Source: Melitaea cinxia
Taxonomy: Eukaryota; Arthropoda; Insecta; Lepidoptera; Nymphalidae
NCBI RefSeq assembly: GCF_905220565.1
Contig: NC_059396.1
Location: forward strand, 8,405,206-8,469,205
Reading direction: 5' to 3'
Length of the DNA: 64,000 nucleotides
Shown: positions 1 through 12,700 of the stretch, one piece after another
Layout of the letters: each line of letters opens with the position of its first letter
How positions within the stretch are numbered: position 1 is the first letter of the stretch
Notes under the pieces: generated by a model
Databases searched by the model: none
Told to the model about the DNA's origin: nothing
What the model saw: the letters and a program-made list of their open reading frames with translations, nothing else
Made by a program: the position numbers and the translations under genes

Positions 1-206
1 GTCGTCGAAACTTTCATTTCTAAGTAATTTTCATAGTTTTATATCTATTTATTACTCACAACTAATTTAAAGAGAAAATTAAGTTATAGATGTAGGTTAC
101 TTATATAGGTAGAGTTCTTTTTGTCCAGTCTTACGGGTAGGGTAGTATGCAGGTAGAAATATAAAGAGTTATACATTACCAATTCAAAATCTACATAATA
201 TCTAAT

Positions 207-218
207 ACATTACACACT

Positions 219-292
<74 letters not shown>

Positions 293-301
293 ATATATAT
301 A
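207..301. repeat. (CA)n-(TA)n compound microsatellite
   Basis: About 30 bp of CA dinucleotides run directly into about 60 bp of TA dinucleotides, with one break near 281. This is a simple-sequence tract with no coding content. Confidence 0.95.
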
Positions 302-609
302 ATTAATAACTAAGCGCTATATTATACTGGGCAAAATGTGTCCCAGTTAACAAATAAAAAAACGAAAAAGTCTTTTCGTATTTTCCAGTAAAAAGTTGTA
401 ATAAACACTTTTTGGTGGTGTTATTTGTAATTGGCTGGTTTTGATACCATGAAAAGGTGACATTTTAAAAATTAAATTAAAAAGTAAAAATAGATTCCCG
501 CCATTTTTGTTTTTCTGTCCACCAAAAGGGGCGAATCCAATGCAGAAATTCGGTATATTTCAAGGGTTTAATTTAAAAAAGGAAAAAATGCGACTCAAGC
601 CGCGAAATA

Positions 610-1590
610 AATTTTGTGACGTTTATGAACTTAATGTAGTGACAGTACGAGTAGCAAATTGGTTAGCAAAATTGGTTTAAGCGTTTTCAGTCAGAAATTT
701 TTTATGTCAAAGATGCATTGTGCTATTGGTCGCCCATTTACGGATAAACGTGACGACATTCTTGATAAAGTGGAGTTACATCGATATTTGAGCAATTACG
801 ATATAGCTGAAGATCTGAGAATTGACCATAAAACAGATTTGTGCCATTTGAAATAGGCTGACAATACAAAAAGCTAAATATACGGGTACCTTAATGAACT
901 CACTGATGGAACCCTTCTACAACAGTGTACTCATTAGCGATTTTCTCTTAAGACATAATGATATTGAACCATTTTTGAATAAAATTATCAGTGGTGACGA
1001 AAAGTGGACCACCTACGATAAGAATGTAGGAAAGAGATCGTAATTAAAGGTCGAGAAAACTGCAAAGACTATTGCGAAAGCCGGATTGACACGCAATAAG
1101 GTGAATCTGAGTGTGTGGTGGGATTGGAAGGGTTGATACTCTTCATTATAAAGTTTTACCAGGCGAAACCATTGATTCAAAATTCTACTGTCAACAGTTT
1201 ATGAGACTCAACAAAGAAATTGAAATTAAGCGGCCAGAATCTAGCAATAAAAAAGGTGCAGTATTTCATTACGACAACGCCCGACCACCTAAATCTTTAA
1301 CTACTCAACAAAAATTGATGAAGTTTGACTGGGAAGTCTTAATGCATCCACCACATAGTCCCGATCTTGCATTCTCAGTTTTTCATCTGTTTCGGTTTCT
1401 ACAGAATTCTATTGGAGTGTAAAGTTAACATCAAGAGGGGACTCTCAAAACTACTAGTTGCGATTTTTTAATGAGAAGTCCTAAAATTTGTACAGCTACG
1501 GAATCCTGTCACTCACTACCTAAGAAATGTCGGTATGTTATCGAACAAAATGTGCATATATTTTATAATTAATTTGAGATATACTTAAGA
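610..1590 (+). pseudogene. Dead mariner (Tc1/mariner) transposase
   Basis: The three forward frames give consecutive pieces of a mariner-family transposase. A helix-turn-helix N-terminal part lies at about 659-856 (IGRPFTDKRDDILDKVE, DIAEDLRIDHKT). A catalytic-core piece with GDEKWTTYDKN lies near 994-1025. The region around WWDWKG (near 1117) leads to FHYDNARPP and HPPHSPDLAFSVFHLF (about 1264-1400). The DxN and HPPHSPDLA blocks are the usual second and third catalytic regions of the D,D34D class, which cuts and pastes DNA at TA sites. The reading frame is broken by stops (for example near 1042) and by frameshifts near 860 and 1130, and no single frame spans it. Sequence similar to the family's C-terminus runs to about 1570. 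I could not place the terminal inverted repeats. It is an old inactive copy. Confidence 0.85.
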
Positions 1591-1899
1591 TAAACTTTAT
1601 TTAAAATAACAAATGATAATTATTTAAAACAATTTCATAAGCGACAAAAAAGATTTCCACTCCACAATATCACTTTTTCATTAAATGAAAATTATTATTG
1701 CATATTTATGAGCCCACATAAAATTATCGCGTAGCCGCATGTAAAATTTAGTTATGTACTGGAAATATTATATCCCTATCAAAAACCGATACACAATTTG
1801 TTTCAATATTATAATGCTTAACCAATCCTGCGCAATTCTTTCAATCTATTGTTATTTACCTAAGTGCCAAACTATTTATTAAACTTAGTGGATATTTTA

Positions 1900-2242
1900 T
1901 CAATCATCATCAATCATTACAGCCTATATACAGTCCACTGCTGGACACAGGCCTCCACAAGTTTACGCCAAAAATAACGTGACCTCATGTGTTTTGCCCG
2001 TAGTCACCACGCTGGGCAGGCGGGTTGGTGACCGCAGGGCTGGCTTTGTCGCACCGAAGACGCTGCTGGCTGTCTTCGGCCTGTGTATTTCAAAGCCAGC
2101 AGTTGGATGGTTATCCCGCCATCGGTCGGCTTCTTAAGTTCCAAGGTGGTTGTGGAACCTTGTTATCCCTTAGTCGTCTCTTACGACACCCACGGGAAGA
2201 GAGGGGGTGGCTAAATTCTTTAGTGCCGTAGCCACACAGCAA
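1900..2242 (-). mobile_element. Short RTE-tailed retroelement, copy 1 (full length)
   Basis: A 343-bp non-coding retroelement in reverse orientation. Its 3' end, a degenerate ATC repeat followed by a segment with CAGTCCACTGCTGGAC, lies at the left. Its 5' end (rc of CCGTAGCCACACAGC) lies at the right. A 9-bp target-site duplication GATATTTTA flanks it at 1891-1899 and 2243-2251. The tail segment resembles the 3' end of the RTE LINE fragment at 26392-26859, so it was probably mobilised by RTE machinery. I found no tRNA-like A/B box. Other copies in this window are at 8816, 19545, 23676, 39099 and 50424. The open frames here are by-products of its GC-rich body. Confidence 0.85.
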
Positions 2243-2251
2243 GATATTTTA

Positions 2252-4584
2252 AAATAACCCTTACTACAATTGATATTTTGCAAAATTGTAACTGTTTTAA
2301 TTGTGATTGTATCAGATTTATGAAAATAATAGCTGTAATTTGTGTTTTGATTAAAGTTATGGGTAAAAAGTACACTTGTTCCCAGTGTGCGCTTGTCTCG
2401 TTTAAATATCTTTCTTTGGTACCGGATGTTCGGGCGAGAGTCCAAAAATTGAAGGATTACACGTCTTCCTCTGACCTCTTTTTCGGGTCGACTCTTTATT
2501 ATGTACTAAAGTTTCTATTATTTTCACACATTGTGTATCCTATGTTTTATGAAATGAAATGAAGTCTTTAAATAAAAGCTTTATTTATTTTTATGTTTTA
2601 TTACGTCTGGTTTAGAATAGACGAAACGACTGGTGTAGAAATAGACTAAAGTTTATGTTAGTAGTGTCTGTCTGCAATGGGAAAATAGTTATACTCAGAA
2701 AAGAGACCATTAAGATTTTTTTCAATGCAAGTCTGAGTCAAGAAATATAATAAATATAAGAAATAAACTTTCCTGATATACTGAATTTATACTGAATATT
2801 GAAAGAAATAAAAAAGAATATATTTAGGTCTTCTTTAATTCTTATCTTAGTCAATTTATATTAAATGTGGCGCACGGTGCAACTCCTACTAATCTTCGTG
2901 CTAGACCGAAAGCTTGCCTGTAAAATATATTACCCTATAATGCGGTTAGTTCAATTTTGTGTGAAAATTAAGAGAATATTTTTTATTTCTTTTATGGGCG
3001 AGGTTCGATTCATATCACGTTGCTAAACTCACGAAGTAGAGAAAAATCACTGTTTTCTTTAGCATTTGTTGACCCAAATGCGAAAAGGGACGACATCTCG
3101 TTTCAATACATCAGGTTATGTATTTCTATTTTGTGTTTCATGTACATATACATATCGAGTAAAATGCATCCATGTTTCCCATGATTATTTTTGAACACAT
3201 ACTATTTCACCGCGAGTTCTACCAAGGTGGTAAAAGAATGAATGGAAGAATATCTAAATACAGTAGCGTTTTAATCTCGTTTATTTATATTAAATAATTT
3301 ATATATTTTGTTGTTCTTTTTTGTGTGGATTATACTTTTTATTGTAATCGTTATATTTATAGTTCTTAAATAGTTAAGAGTTTACATATTTCCTTTAAGC
3401 TCAAACATAGCAAACCTTATAATGTAAAAAATACATTTTTTTTAGCTATACTGATCCAATGTAAATTTCAATGTAAAGTCACACTTGCGTGGTGTAATAG
3501 CTTCAACATTCATTTTCATATTAAATGAAGTGTAGGACTGACTGACATATTAAGGTAGTCACAGACCAATACAATAAAAAAATCTTACAAATGAATCATG
3601 GGAATATGTACAAAACATTGAAGTATTGAAAAAAAAGGTAACAGTAACATTATACGGAATAATCGATTCTATATTTAGCAAAACTTATATTGATTTTTTT
3701 TTAAATAATTTTATGAAACACTTTTGTGACCTACTCAACTTACGCTCATACATGTCTAATGTTTTTTAATTTTAGCTTAATGTATATTGAATAAAACATG
3801 TAACATAAATATTTTTTGACTGTAAAAACTTTTGAAGAGTATTCTTCTTTCATTTCAGAGCTTTTTATTCCAGTCACGCACGTTTTCGCTGTTTATTCAC
3901 GTTCTGTTTGCTGTACGCAAATAATGGAGTAACTTCTTGAGTTTTCCGACCGACAATGCTTTATACGACTTTCAAGCTATTAAAGTAATAAATAATTACA
4001 TCATTTATTTCACTCCGTTAAACTTACCAATTGTTCTAATTGTGTGCGGTTCAAATACGTGTAATAAACTAAGTCACCTTTTCAAGAAATTGTTTTGTGT
4101 TTATGGCATAAGAATCAGTTTTACCAAATTATTATAGTGTACTAACGAATGAAAATAATAATTTATTCGAAAAAAAAAGTAACTTAAAACAAATTGTTAT
4201 GTTGAGACTTACTTTATGAGAATTTTTAAGAATTATGAAAGTATAAAGCGACTGTATCTCAAATAGCTTTTGAAGAGATGAACATACTACAGAAAGGAAA
4301 TAAATGACAACAAAATGCCTGGAGTATTGAATTAGAACGAGTAGTTTAAATTTACTTACTGAATGCGGGTTTTTCGTCCTTACTAATTTTATGACAGTTT
4401 TCAACGCTGTCATTTGCTCAGTTTCTCGAAAGGGGAGGATCCTAATTGCCTTAAATAATGTTTATATCCCTTACGTATTCATTCCTCTGAATAACTCGCA
4501 CAAAACTAAACAATGCTTTTGTTTTGGTGACTCATTTCTAAATAATGATAAATGTTAGGTGGATGAAAATCACACTTTTTTATA
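2252..4584. other. Gene-free AT-rich stretch
   Basis: No convincing gene, RNA gene or recognisable repeat was seen. Open frames here are short, AT-driven and lack homology that I recognise. Confidence 0.6.
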
Positions 4585-4664
4585 TCTTCTATATATTAAT
4601 ACGTGAGGCAAAAACTTTGTGCCCCTTTTTACGAAAATTGCGCGGACGGGGAAATGTGATTTTT

Positions 4665-4917
4665 TTTATAATTAATAAAATAATAAATATTTTATAACAT
4701 ACACACAAATTCGTATGTTCCTATGGTAAGCAACTCAATGCTTGTGTTACAGGTAACAGTCGACTGTTATAACTATTTTTTTTTGATAAATATACATAGA
4801 AATAATACATATATAAATATATAAATACAAATATTACACGCAGACTCAGGCGGGAATCGAACCCGCAACCCGCGGCACAGAAAGCAGGGCCACTACAAAC
4901 TGCGCCAACGGGCTAGT
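4665..4917 (-). mobile_element. tRNA-derived SINE inserted in an older repeat
   Basis: Read on the minus strand, the right end has an A-box-like stretch (GTTGGCGCAGTTTG) and a B box (GGTTCGATTCC) about 40 bp further on, as in tRNA-derived pol III promoters. An AT-rich body follows, ending at an AT-rich 3' tail near 4665. Related copies are at 8170-8442 and 29505-29703. It interrupts a lepidopteran-type repeat: AAAACTTTGTGCCCC and GCGCGGACGG lie to its left (about 4590-4650), and GAAATTTCGCACACTTATAG resumes to its right (about 4919-4938). Confidence 0.8.
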
Positions 4918-4945
4918 GAAATTTCGCACACTTATAGTTTATTTA

Positions 4946-6358
4946 AAATAAAATAAAAAACACACTACACACACTACCATGTATTTGACACATACACGCA
5001 TATAAATATATATATTCTTTTGTTTATTGTTAAAGTCTGTGGTCACACTGAGAACAGATTATTATAGATAATATTATAGATTAAAAAAGGGATCCTTTAT
5101 TGTCATCATTTTTTTATTTTATTTAAATTTGATATAATTTGTTAAAAAAAAAAAATAGACAAATTAACAGTGTAGCCTTGGCGAAATCTGTGATTATAGT
5201 CTTTGACAACAGAACCTTAATAATGTTCAAACTTCTAATTTAATTTAATTATGGGTGAGTTTCGACCACTAGGCGAAGACTAGTTTCAATTTATATACTT
5301 AGTCCCTTACAACTAATTCGTCGGCTAGTTACATATAACCTACTACAACTAAATGTTGGGTATTAACTCAAAATACCTGCTACTTTGTAGACAGCTTAAA
5401 TCAGTAGGCAACAGGTAAGTCAGTATAGGCGTATGAATTATGGACGACAAGCTATGCCACTAATTGATTCTTGAACTTTGACTTTATTAACAACTCCTTT
5501 ATTTAACACTGCCGTTAATGAAAATGCATCAAGTTGATATTCAATCATTTTATTATTTTACTTTTAATTCACTTATTATTAAATAAATGTTATAAACTTT
5601 AGAAGAAAACCTTTTAAGTTGGAGAAACTGTAAATATGTTTATTTACTATAAGTCTGCGTGAATACTTATATTTGCATATTTGTATGGGTAAAATATTCC
5701 ATACTTAGTAAGAAACACTATCTCTTTTAGCATAAACTCAAAATTTGACATAGATTAATTTAGAAGATATTAAGTACGTGTTCAAGTTGCAACGTAACAT
5801 TATGGATGCAGTGTTACACCTATACTTTTGCGTTGGGGGACTTCAAGCCACTAATCAGCCGTAATTACTATATATACAAAATTATAATTCACTATAGTTG
5901 CTCCACCAATGAAGGCATACTTCTTGATGAGGGGCATCGTAATATTATAACGACAAAAAAAGTTGTCAGGCGTTTAGTTCTTTCTGGTGTAATCATATTT
6001 ATCAAAATAATTATTTAAAAAAAGGAACAACCATTTATTTTTCAAACAGTTTAGTTAGTTGTGAATGTAAAGTTTAGTATCAAAATTATATATAATAAAA
6101 GAAAATAAGGCGCGAAATGTAAATAAATGTCGCAAAAGAACGAATTAATAACACATACCCTTCGTGAGATTACTATAGATTTAAAGTTGCAGTGGGGATG
6201 CCATATCTATTGATTGACGGATAGACAAGTTCTGCAATATATGCGATTAAAAGAATACGCTTAATAACGTATGTCGGTACAGTTAAGTTAGTGTATTGTC
6301 TGCTGAAGGGCAATACGGCTGATATTAATTCTATTTTCATTCTATAGAAAAGGGCTAT

Positions 6359-6360
<2 letters not shown>
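4946..6360. other. Gene-free AT-rich stretch
   Basis: I see no gene or recognisable repeat. The stretch contains only simple AT-rich sequence and chance open frames. Confidence 0.55.

Positions 6361-6361
<1 letters not shown>

Positions 6362-6410
<49 letters not shown>
6362..6410. repeat. (TA)n microsatellite
   Basis: An almost pure TA tract of about 48 bp. It accounts for a run of alternating Tyr-Ile codons in a reverse-strand open frame, which is not a gene. Confidence 0.95.
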
Positions 6411-6411
<1 letters not shown>

Positions 6412-7339
6412 GGGATAGGAAATCAATATCCTGACAATTGCATCGTAGTATATTTATGAAAATATAATGTACATACGTAAAAATAGGCATTTGTTTGTGA
6501 ACCATAGCGATCGATGCCTTAAATAATTAATGTAACACTAAAAAACGGCCCCATACCTACTAACTTTCCTTAACTGCCGACTCAGAAATGTGTTTCCATA
6601 TATAATAGGATTTAGGCTGCTTTTCAATTTTTACTTATACAGAAGTTGTGTTTTCGAATAAAGTAAATACGAGTATTTAAATCTCGCGACAAGTTTTTGT
6701 ATCATATAAATTGTGGTATGATGTTTTATGTTGATAGTTAAAGTTATAAAGGAAAAATTTTGTTTTTATTAGCGCATTTAAAATAATATCTTGTTTTTAG
6801 AAATGTTTTTTTCTTTTAATTTATTATTTAAAATAGAAAGTATTTACCATAAAATATATAATAGTAATTAAGCATGATAGTAAATTATTTCTTTACATCT
6901 TTATTTTAATTATCGAGAGAGCCACTTCAAATATTTACTCATAATGATAAGATTCTTTTCATCCTTTTACGAATAGTCAATAATTAATTTCTTATAGAAA
7001 TCGTACTATGCTTTAAATACGGTACCTTTTTAATTGCTTTATACTATTGAGCGATATCATTATTAAGTCAAGACTATTACAGGGAAGCGAGGCCATCTTG
7101 TTAGAGATGGAAATTTACTTTTGGTTTTTATTACACATTCTTTTAATGTATTTCATTAGAAGCGTATGGATTATTCTTTTGTTTCCTGAAGGTTTGGAAG
7201 AAAATTTCGATTACAAAAATACTGATATGAATATAAATAAGAATATAAATATTATTCCTAGTGTAACTTGCTTTAAAATAGTATAAAATCTATGTAGCTA
7301 TTCAAGTTTATATACATTGCCAAAACGTTGTTTACCAGT

Positions 7340-7710
7340 TAATTTTGAATAAAAAAATTATGAAATATCGAAAATTAATTGAGATCTGATATGTACTTTT
7401 CGAGTTATATCTAATAATGCGTATTTACTTCATGCAATACGATTAGTATAAACTGTTTTTTGGACTATTTATTTGTCGAACTACAATTGTATTATGTCGC
7501 ATAAGTTTAACTGTGTCTACCGATTTTCAAGATTCTCATTTTAATCGAAAGCTGATGTTTTTTTGTGGTCCCATTTAAATTTGATCGAGATCTGATGACC
7601 ACTTTTTGGTTAACTTTTGGATAGCGCGTATTTACTTGACTATTTTTTCGTCTGTCTACGTTTTATTACTTTTCGATGTAGCAAACACAATTATTTTATT
7701 TTGAAAATAA
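7340..7710 (+). repeat. Fragment of the ACCGACTTC-bounded repeat family
   Basis: The stretch carries the family's internal blocks in order: a segment with ACCGATTTT, AATCGAAAGCTGATGTTT, TGGTCCCATTTAAATTT, GAGATCTGATGACCACTTTT, and the ending GTAGCAAACACAATTATT. It lacks the ACCGACTTC terminus found in the fuller copies at 9414, 19915 and 44546. Apparently decayed. Confidence 0.7.
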
Positions 7711-7774
7711 TAAACTTGTGTCGTTTCTTAATACTTGGCAAAAAAGGTAATAATGAAGAAAAGTATTTTATGTA

Positions 7775-7945
7775 TATAAATAAATAGCGACCCGCCCCGG
7801 CTTCTCACGCGTGCAAAGCTGATACAACTTATTTCTCGTAAAAAGTAAAGGATAAAAAAAAGGTTATTGTGGGTTATCCCTACGAGATAGACATATACCA
7901 TCGTGGAGCTTTTTGTAGACCTTTTTAAGGTGTACAATATATACA
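7775..7945. repeat. Interspersed repeat fragment (GACCCGCCCCGGCTTC type)
   Basis: A GC-rich start with AGCGACCCGCCCCGGCTTC is followed by a segment ending in TTTTTAAGGTGTACAATAT. I recognise this as a common dispersed lepidopteran repeat head. Its class is uncertain. Confidence 0.5.
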
Positions 7946-8169
7946 ATATATAATGTGTTCTGTATAATATAATGTGTTTATTTACGACATCACATTTGAA
8001 ATCTCTAAAACTATCAGTTTTTCTTTACTATATTTTTCATGTATTATACATATAAAATTTCCTCTGGAATCACTCTATTTACTAAATAAAACCGCTTAAA
8101 AATCTGTTGCTTAGTTTTAAAGATCTAAGCATACAGAAAGCGGGAAGTGACTTTATTTTATACTATGTA

Positions 8170-8442
8170 GTAATAAATAAATAAATAAATATCTTATAAC
8201 ATACACACACAGTCGTCTGTTCCTATGATAAGCAGCTTAATGCTTGTGTTACAGTTAACAGCCGACTGTTATAACTAATACTTATCTATATACACATATA
8301 TTTTTAGATAAATAATCATAGAAATATTACATACATAAATATATAAATACAAATATTGGACCCTGACTCAGGCGGGAATCCGAACCCGCAACCCACGGAA
8401 CAGAAAGCAGGGCCACTACAAACTGCGCTAACGGTCTAGTAA
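8170..8442 (-). mobile_element. tRNA-derived SINE, second copy
   Basis: Same family as 4665-4917 and in the same orientation. A-box-like and B-box regions lie at the right end (CGGGTTCGGATTCCCG on the minus strand, with one extra base relative to the other copy). The TAAATAAATAAATA tail lies at the left. The body shares blocks such as CAGCCGACTGTTATAACTA with the other copies. Confidence 0.8.
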
Positions 8443-8815
8443 AATAAATTATTGTAATAATTAGATTAGACGATCCTTCAAGAATTATATTACTATGCAT
8501 AATTACAAATAACAAAACTGAATAACTGTTTAACATAATGTGTAAATCATATTAAATGTTATACATATTTTAATTTTAAGGTATGTACAGTAACTAAAAT
8601 TATATTCAACAATATGAAACTGACTCGATTGTATTATGACTCGATTGTATTATGACTTTTTTTAGTTGTGGGAAGACTTGTAAAATTTTATTCACTGCCG
8701 TTATTATATTCAAAGAAGAGAGAGTATAATTATATAAATATTATATATGGTTAAAAGTGATTTTGAGTAAATTACGCATTTCAGCTTTTGTACAGCCAAA
8801 GGTTAAAATGTATAT

Positions 8816-8950
8816 CATCATCATCATCATCATCATTACAGCCTATTACAGTCCACTGTTGGACATAGGCCTCCACAAGTTTACACCAAAAATGGCGTGA
8901 ACTCATGTGTTTTGCCCATAGTCACCACGCTGGGCAGGCGGGTTGGTGAT
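8816..8950 (-). mobile_element. Short RTE-tailed retroelement, copy 2 (5'-truncated)
   Basis: Only the 3' 135 bp of the family is present, from an (ATC)n tail at the left to the block GGGCAGGCGGGTTGGTGA at the right. An 11-bp duplication AAAATGTATAT flanks it exactly at 8805-8815 and 8951-8961. The 5' truncation with target-site duplication is the signature of target-primed reverse transcription. Confidence 0.9.
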
Positions 8951-9413
8951 AAAATGTATATGTACTGGTAGATAATAAACCTAAAGCTCTACAATATGTA
9001 TTCGCATACATTGAAGGAATCAATTATCACATATGTATACAAGTAGACAATATTACTACGCATATTTTAAACAAGCTGTTCGATGTAAATATTTTTGTAT
9101 TAACAAAATAATTTTCCTTTTATTATTACATTTGCAATTACCTTTCCAAATGGAACATTTTTCAGCCTTTGACTGGAATAACATTTCTTACGCAGCTGAC
9201 ACTGTATATGTTCAATCAATTAAATTTCGTAATATCAGATTACGGCAAGAAGGTCTTATCATTATATATCTGCGCGCTTATATCAATCAAACAAATTGAT
9301 TGCATAATCTACGAACGAAAATTATATTAAGAATATGTAATAACGTACAGATACGTGATACGGATTTAAAACATTAAAAAGCTTTTATTTTAATTTTAAA
9401 TCAAATAAAATAT

Positions 9414-9740
9414 TTTTTTAACCGACTTCAAAAAAGACGGACGTTGCTCAATTTGATTGAATTTGGTTGTTGGTTATATTTATTAAGTGTATGTTCGGGG
9501 ATAACTTCGTTGTTTATGAACCAATTTTGATCATTTTTTTTTTGTTGGAAAGGAGATATCCCAAGAGTGGTACCATGATAAAGAAACCAGGACCTGATGA
9601 TAGGATTCCAGAGAAATCGGGAGAAACCCTTGAATATCGCAGTGACGACTAGTGCGTTTGTTAATTTTTTTCGTCTTACGTACGTTTTATTACTTGTCGA
9701 TGTAATTGAAGTCAGTTTTTTTCGTTTACACAATTATTAT
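9414..9740 (+). repeat. ACCGACTTC-bounded repeat, near-complete short copy
   Basis: The left end reads TTAACCGACTTCAAAAAA and the right end AATTGAAGTCAGTTTTTTTC, so the ends form an imperfect inverted repeat (ACCGACTTC against GAAGTCAGT). The interior holds the characteristic TTGTTGGAAAGGAGATATCC and GAAACCAGGACCTGATGAT blocks. Class unknown. It behaves like a MITE, but I see no target-site duplication. Confidence 0.75.
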
Positions 9741-9744
9741 TAAA

Positions 9745-12700
9745 ATAGTAACTAACCTCATGAACTTAATCAGTGTGATAATAATGTTTATATTTATAAT
9801 ATGTATTCCTCTAGTTTCAGAGGCTTGATTACAAAGCTATTTGTGTTGTATTTTTCCACAGGATAAGAGCCTTTGTGAAAGAGTAAAAAAATAAAATAAA
9901 CAACACATAGTTTTGTGTAAGCGAAGGCAACAAAGCGGGCTCATATATCTGAGAAGTTACACTTTAGCCAGTAGGTACATTAAATACTGTAATTAATGCT
10001 TTTGATGAACTGAGTTTGCTATTACGTCTTCATTTTCAAATTCATTGGCTTAGGTTACTTAATTAGTGTTATACGAAAAACAACTGATACAACGAAGTCT
10101 TCAAAAACTTTTGCAATAATGAGAACCTGTAAAAGAAAATATTTTTTATTAATTCTTAATTTCTTTTTTAATTTCTTCGTTAATTATTTTTGCTTGAGAT
10201 CATGTTATAAAAGCTTTTTAGGTAATAAATAAAAATCTTATGTAACAGTGTTTTAGTGTTTATTTGATAAGCCTGAGAATAGGTAGTAGGCAATTTTTTA
10301 TACTCCCAGACAATAGGGGTGGCTCAGAGGTGGTTCAGATTTTTATTACATTTTTAAACAAACATTTTTTAAATTTCACAAATTGCATATAACCCAAAAT
10401 TTTCACCTCTTTACCACCGACTCCCATTTTATAATAGCGATATTAGTATTTTTTATCAGAAAGTGAGATTATTATTATCGATTGCCGGATTGATAACATA
10501 ATTTAAAAAAAGTGAATATTAACTTGATAATATAATCGATCAGTTAGTTACTCCTACCAGTCGTCAAGAGATGTCACCTCTCACCCAGCAAATAGTACGG
10601 AAAAGAGATGAGAAAGAAGCCAATGTTGACTACACGCTTCTCGGTCTGAGCAGACACGTCTGTAAATATGGCTTGAGTAATTATTACTTACATACTGTGT
10701 ACGTGTGATTTTCTCCACTACGATGAGTTGGAGTTCGAATCTTTTGTGTTTAACTATCTGACCGAGATGAACTAATTTTCTCCTTTTGATGGTCAACAAA
10801 AGTTTGTAGTTTTAGTTGAATGGTTGCAGAATTTCATTTGAAACTTTTTAACTCCAGCTTATGGCCAAAATTCACCTATATCACATACTTGTATGAACAC
10901 ATCTTGACACTTCGATATGCTTTTTGAAATAATATAACATTTTTTGTAGACGTAAAGAAGGATGGGGAAGATGTAAAATATCAGGAGAAGTATAGACAAG
11001 CTGGTTTGAAGAGTGCGGTAAAAAATACAATTCTACTAAATTATATTTAAAAACATATTAAATAAAAAAGTTTTTTTATTTTTATTTTGTAGCTCATCAA
11101 TTATTTTGTATAGGCAGAAAAGTGATCGATAACAGTATAAAAATATGTATTTTTGCGGTCCAGAAGAAAAAAAAACACAATACACAGGCACAAATACCCA
11201 GACTACGACAAACATTTATATGACCAATTTGCGGGGATTGAAATCGCGACCGCTAGTGTAACAGCTAGTGCTGAGATCGCTGCACTAACGCATCTTCAAA
11301 TTAGTCAATTAGTAAAAAAACTCGTTTAATTAAATACTTATCAGCATATCTATACCTGTAATCGACATTTTTGTTCGCTCAACACTACATAAATTAAAAA
11401 AAAAATCTAGTTTACAAATTATTTTGAAATAATTTTTTAGAGAAGTTTAATTTATAAATACACATAAATTGTCAAGAATGTAAAAATTCGAAAAGGAAAA
11501 ATTTTGTTTGCTAACCGTACGCACGGTCACTCTCACGCCTACATTGACGCGTATACAGATTGGTTACTCACACAACTTAGGGCGCCGCGCGCTCGTAGAT
11601 TGCAAGATCTACACTAATCAATCATTGGTTCTCTGTCATGTAGCGACAATCCAATCTGCAGGCACTTTTACTTGTTCGTATTTGAAAGAAGTTTTGGGAT
11701 TTTGTTCAGTTTCAAAGATATAATTACTACGTATCTCTTCCGTCACTCATCCAGCCAAACCAATAACAGAAAAATTATGGAAATACTTTTCCTGCTCTGA
11801 CATAGAATTTTGAATTTTGCTTAAGACTATTTGAAATCAGGTTAGAACATTAACAATTGTAAAATCAAAAGTAGTAAGTTGCCATTTAATGAAACGCTTG
11901 CCTGCGGCGTAATGAACGCTTTTAAATCTGTGGCTAAATTACGACGTGACGCTTTAAACTTGTCATTTTTGACTGTGATTTAATGAAATTGAGTTTATTT
12001 CAATGACAACAAATTGTAGTAAAATGTTACATCGATGACCTAATTATTAAATACATTAGAGATTTTAAGTATAAGACTTATAAAATCCACTTTTTTAACA
12101 TTATGTTATATTATCGTGACATATATATCATTGTTGATCGTATTTTTTGCATTCATGTCTCGCGTCTAGTCAACTTTTAAATATTATTTAAACGTTCATC
12201 AAAATATAAATAAATTATTTTATTGATATTATATGTCAACTATAATATATTTAAAAATCTTAAAAACTTTCCACAGCTACATAGCTTAGACACGAAACAT
12301 ATAACGGGCGTGACAACCTATGTTATATTATCTCGATTTTTACTAACCTACTAAATATTATTTTATTTCAATAATTTGAGTAGTTTTCGAGTGGATTATG
12401 ATTAAACGTTTATAATGTTAGGAAGTAATAAAACAATAAATATAATCAACATTTACAATCGTGTACAATTTAATATACATCACCTCATAATCTCATAACC
12501 ATTAATGACAGAGAAAAGTAGCAATAATGAAGTTATTAGAAATTAACAGCTCATCAACAAACCCTACAGTAGCTCAATCAATCTGCAGTCATTTACATGA
12601 CATGCGTTGGAAGCTGGTTCGTTATGTATCGTATTGAGGTCTCGCTAACGATGAAAATATTTTTTATATGAAGCTTTCGATCAACAGTGTTCTAAATTAC

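Noticed and set aside
1715..1740. ATTATCGCGTAGCCG shared with about 31648-31666
   Set aside because: The match ends after about 15 bp on each side; too short to define an element.
2025..2445. Open frames in and beside the retroelement copy at 1900-2242
   Set aside because: The GC-rich body of the non-coding retroelement gives the same frames in other copies (39139, 50447); no conserved product.
6173..6505. 110-codon reverse open frame
   Set aside because: Its middle is the translation of the (TA)n microsatellite and the remainder has no recognisable domain.
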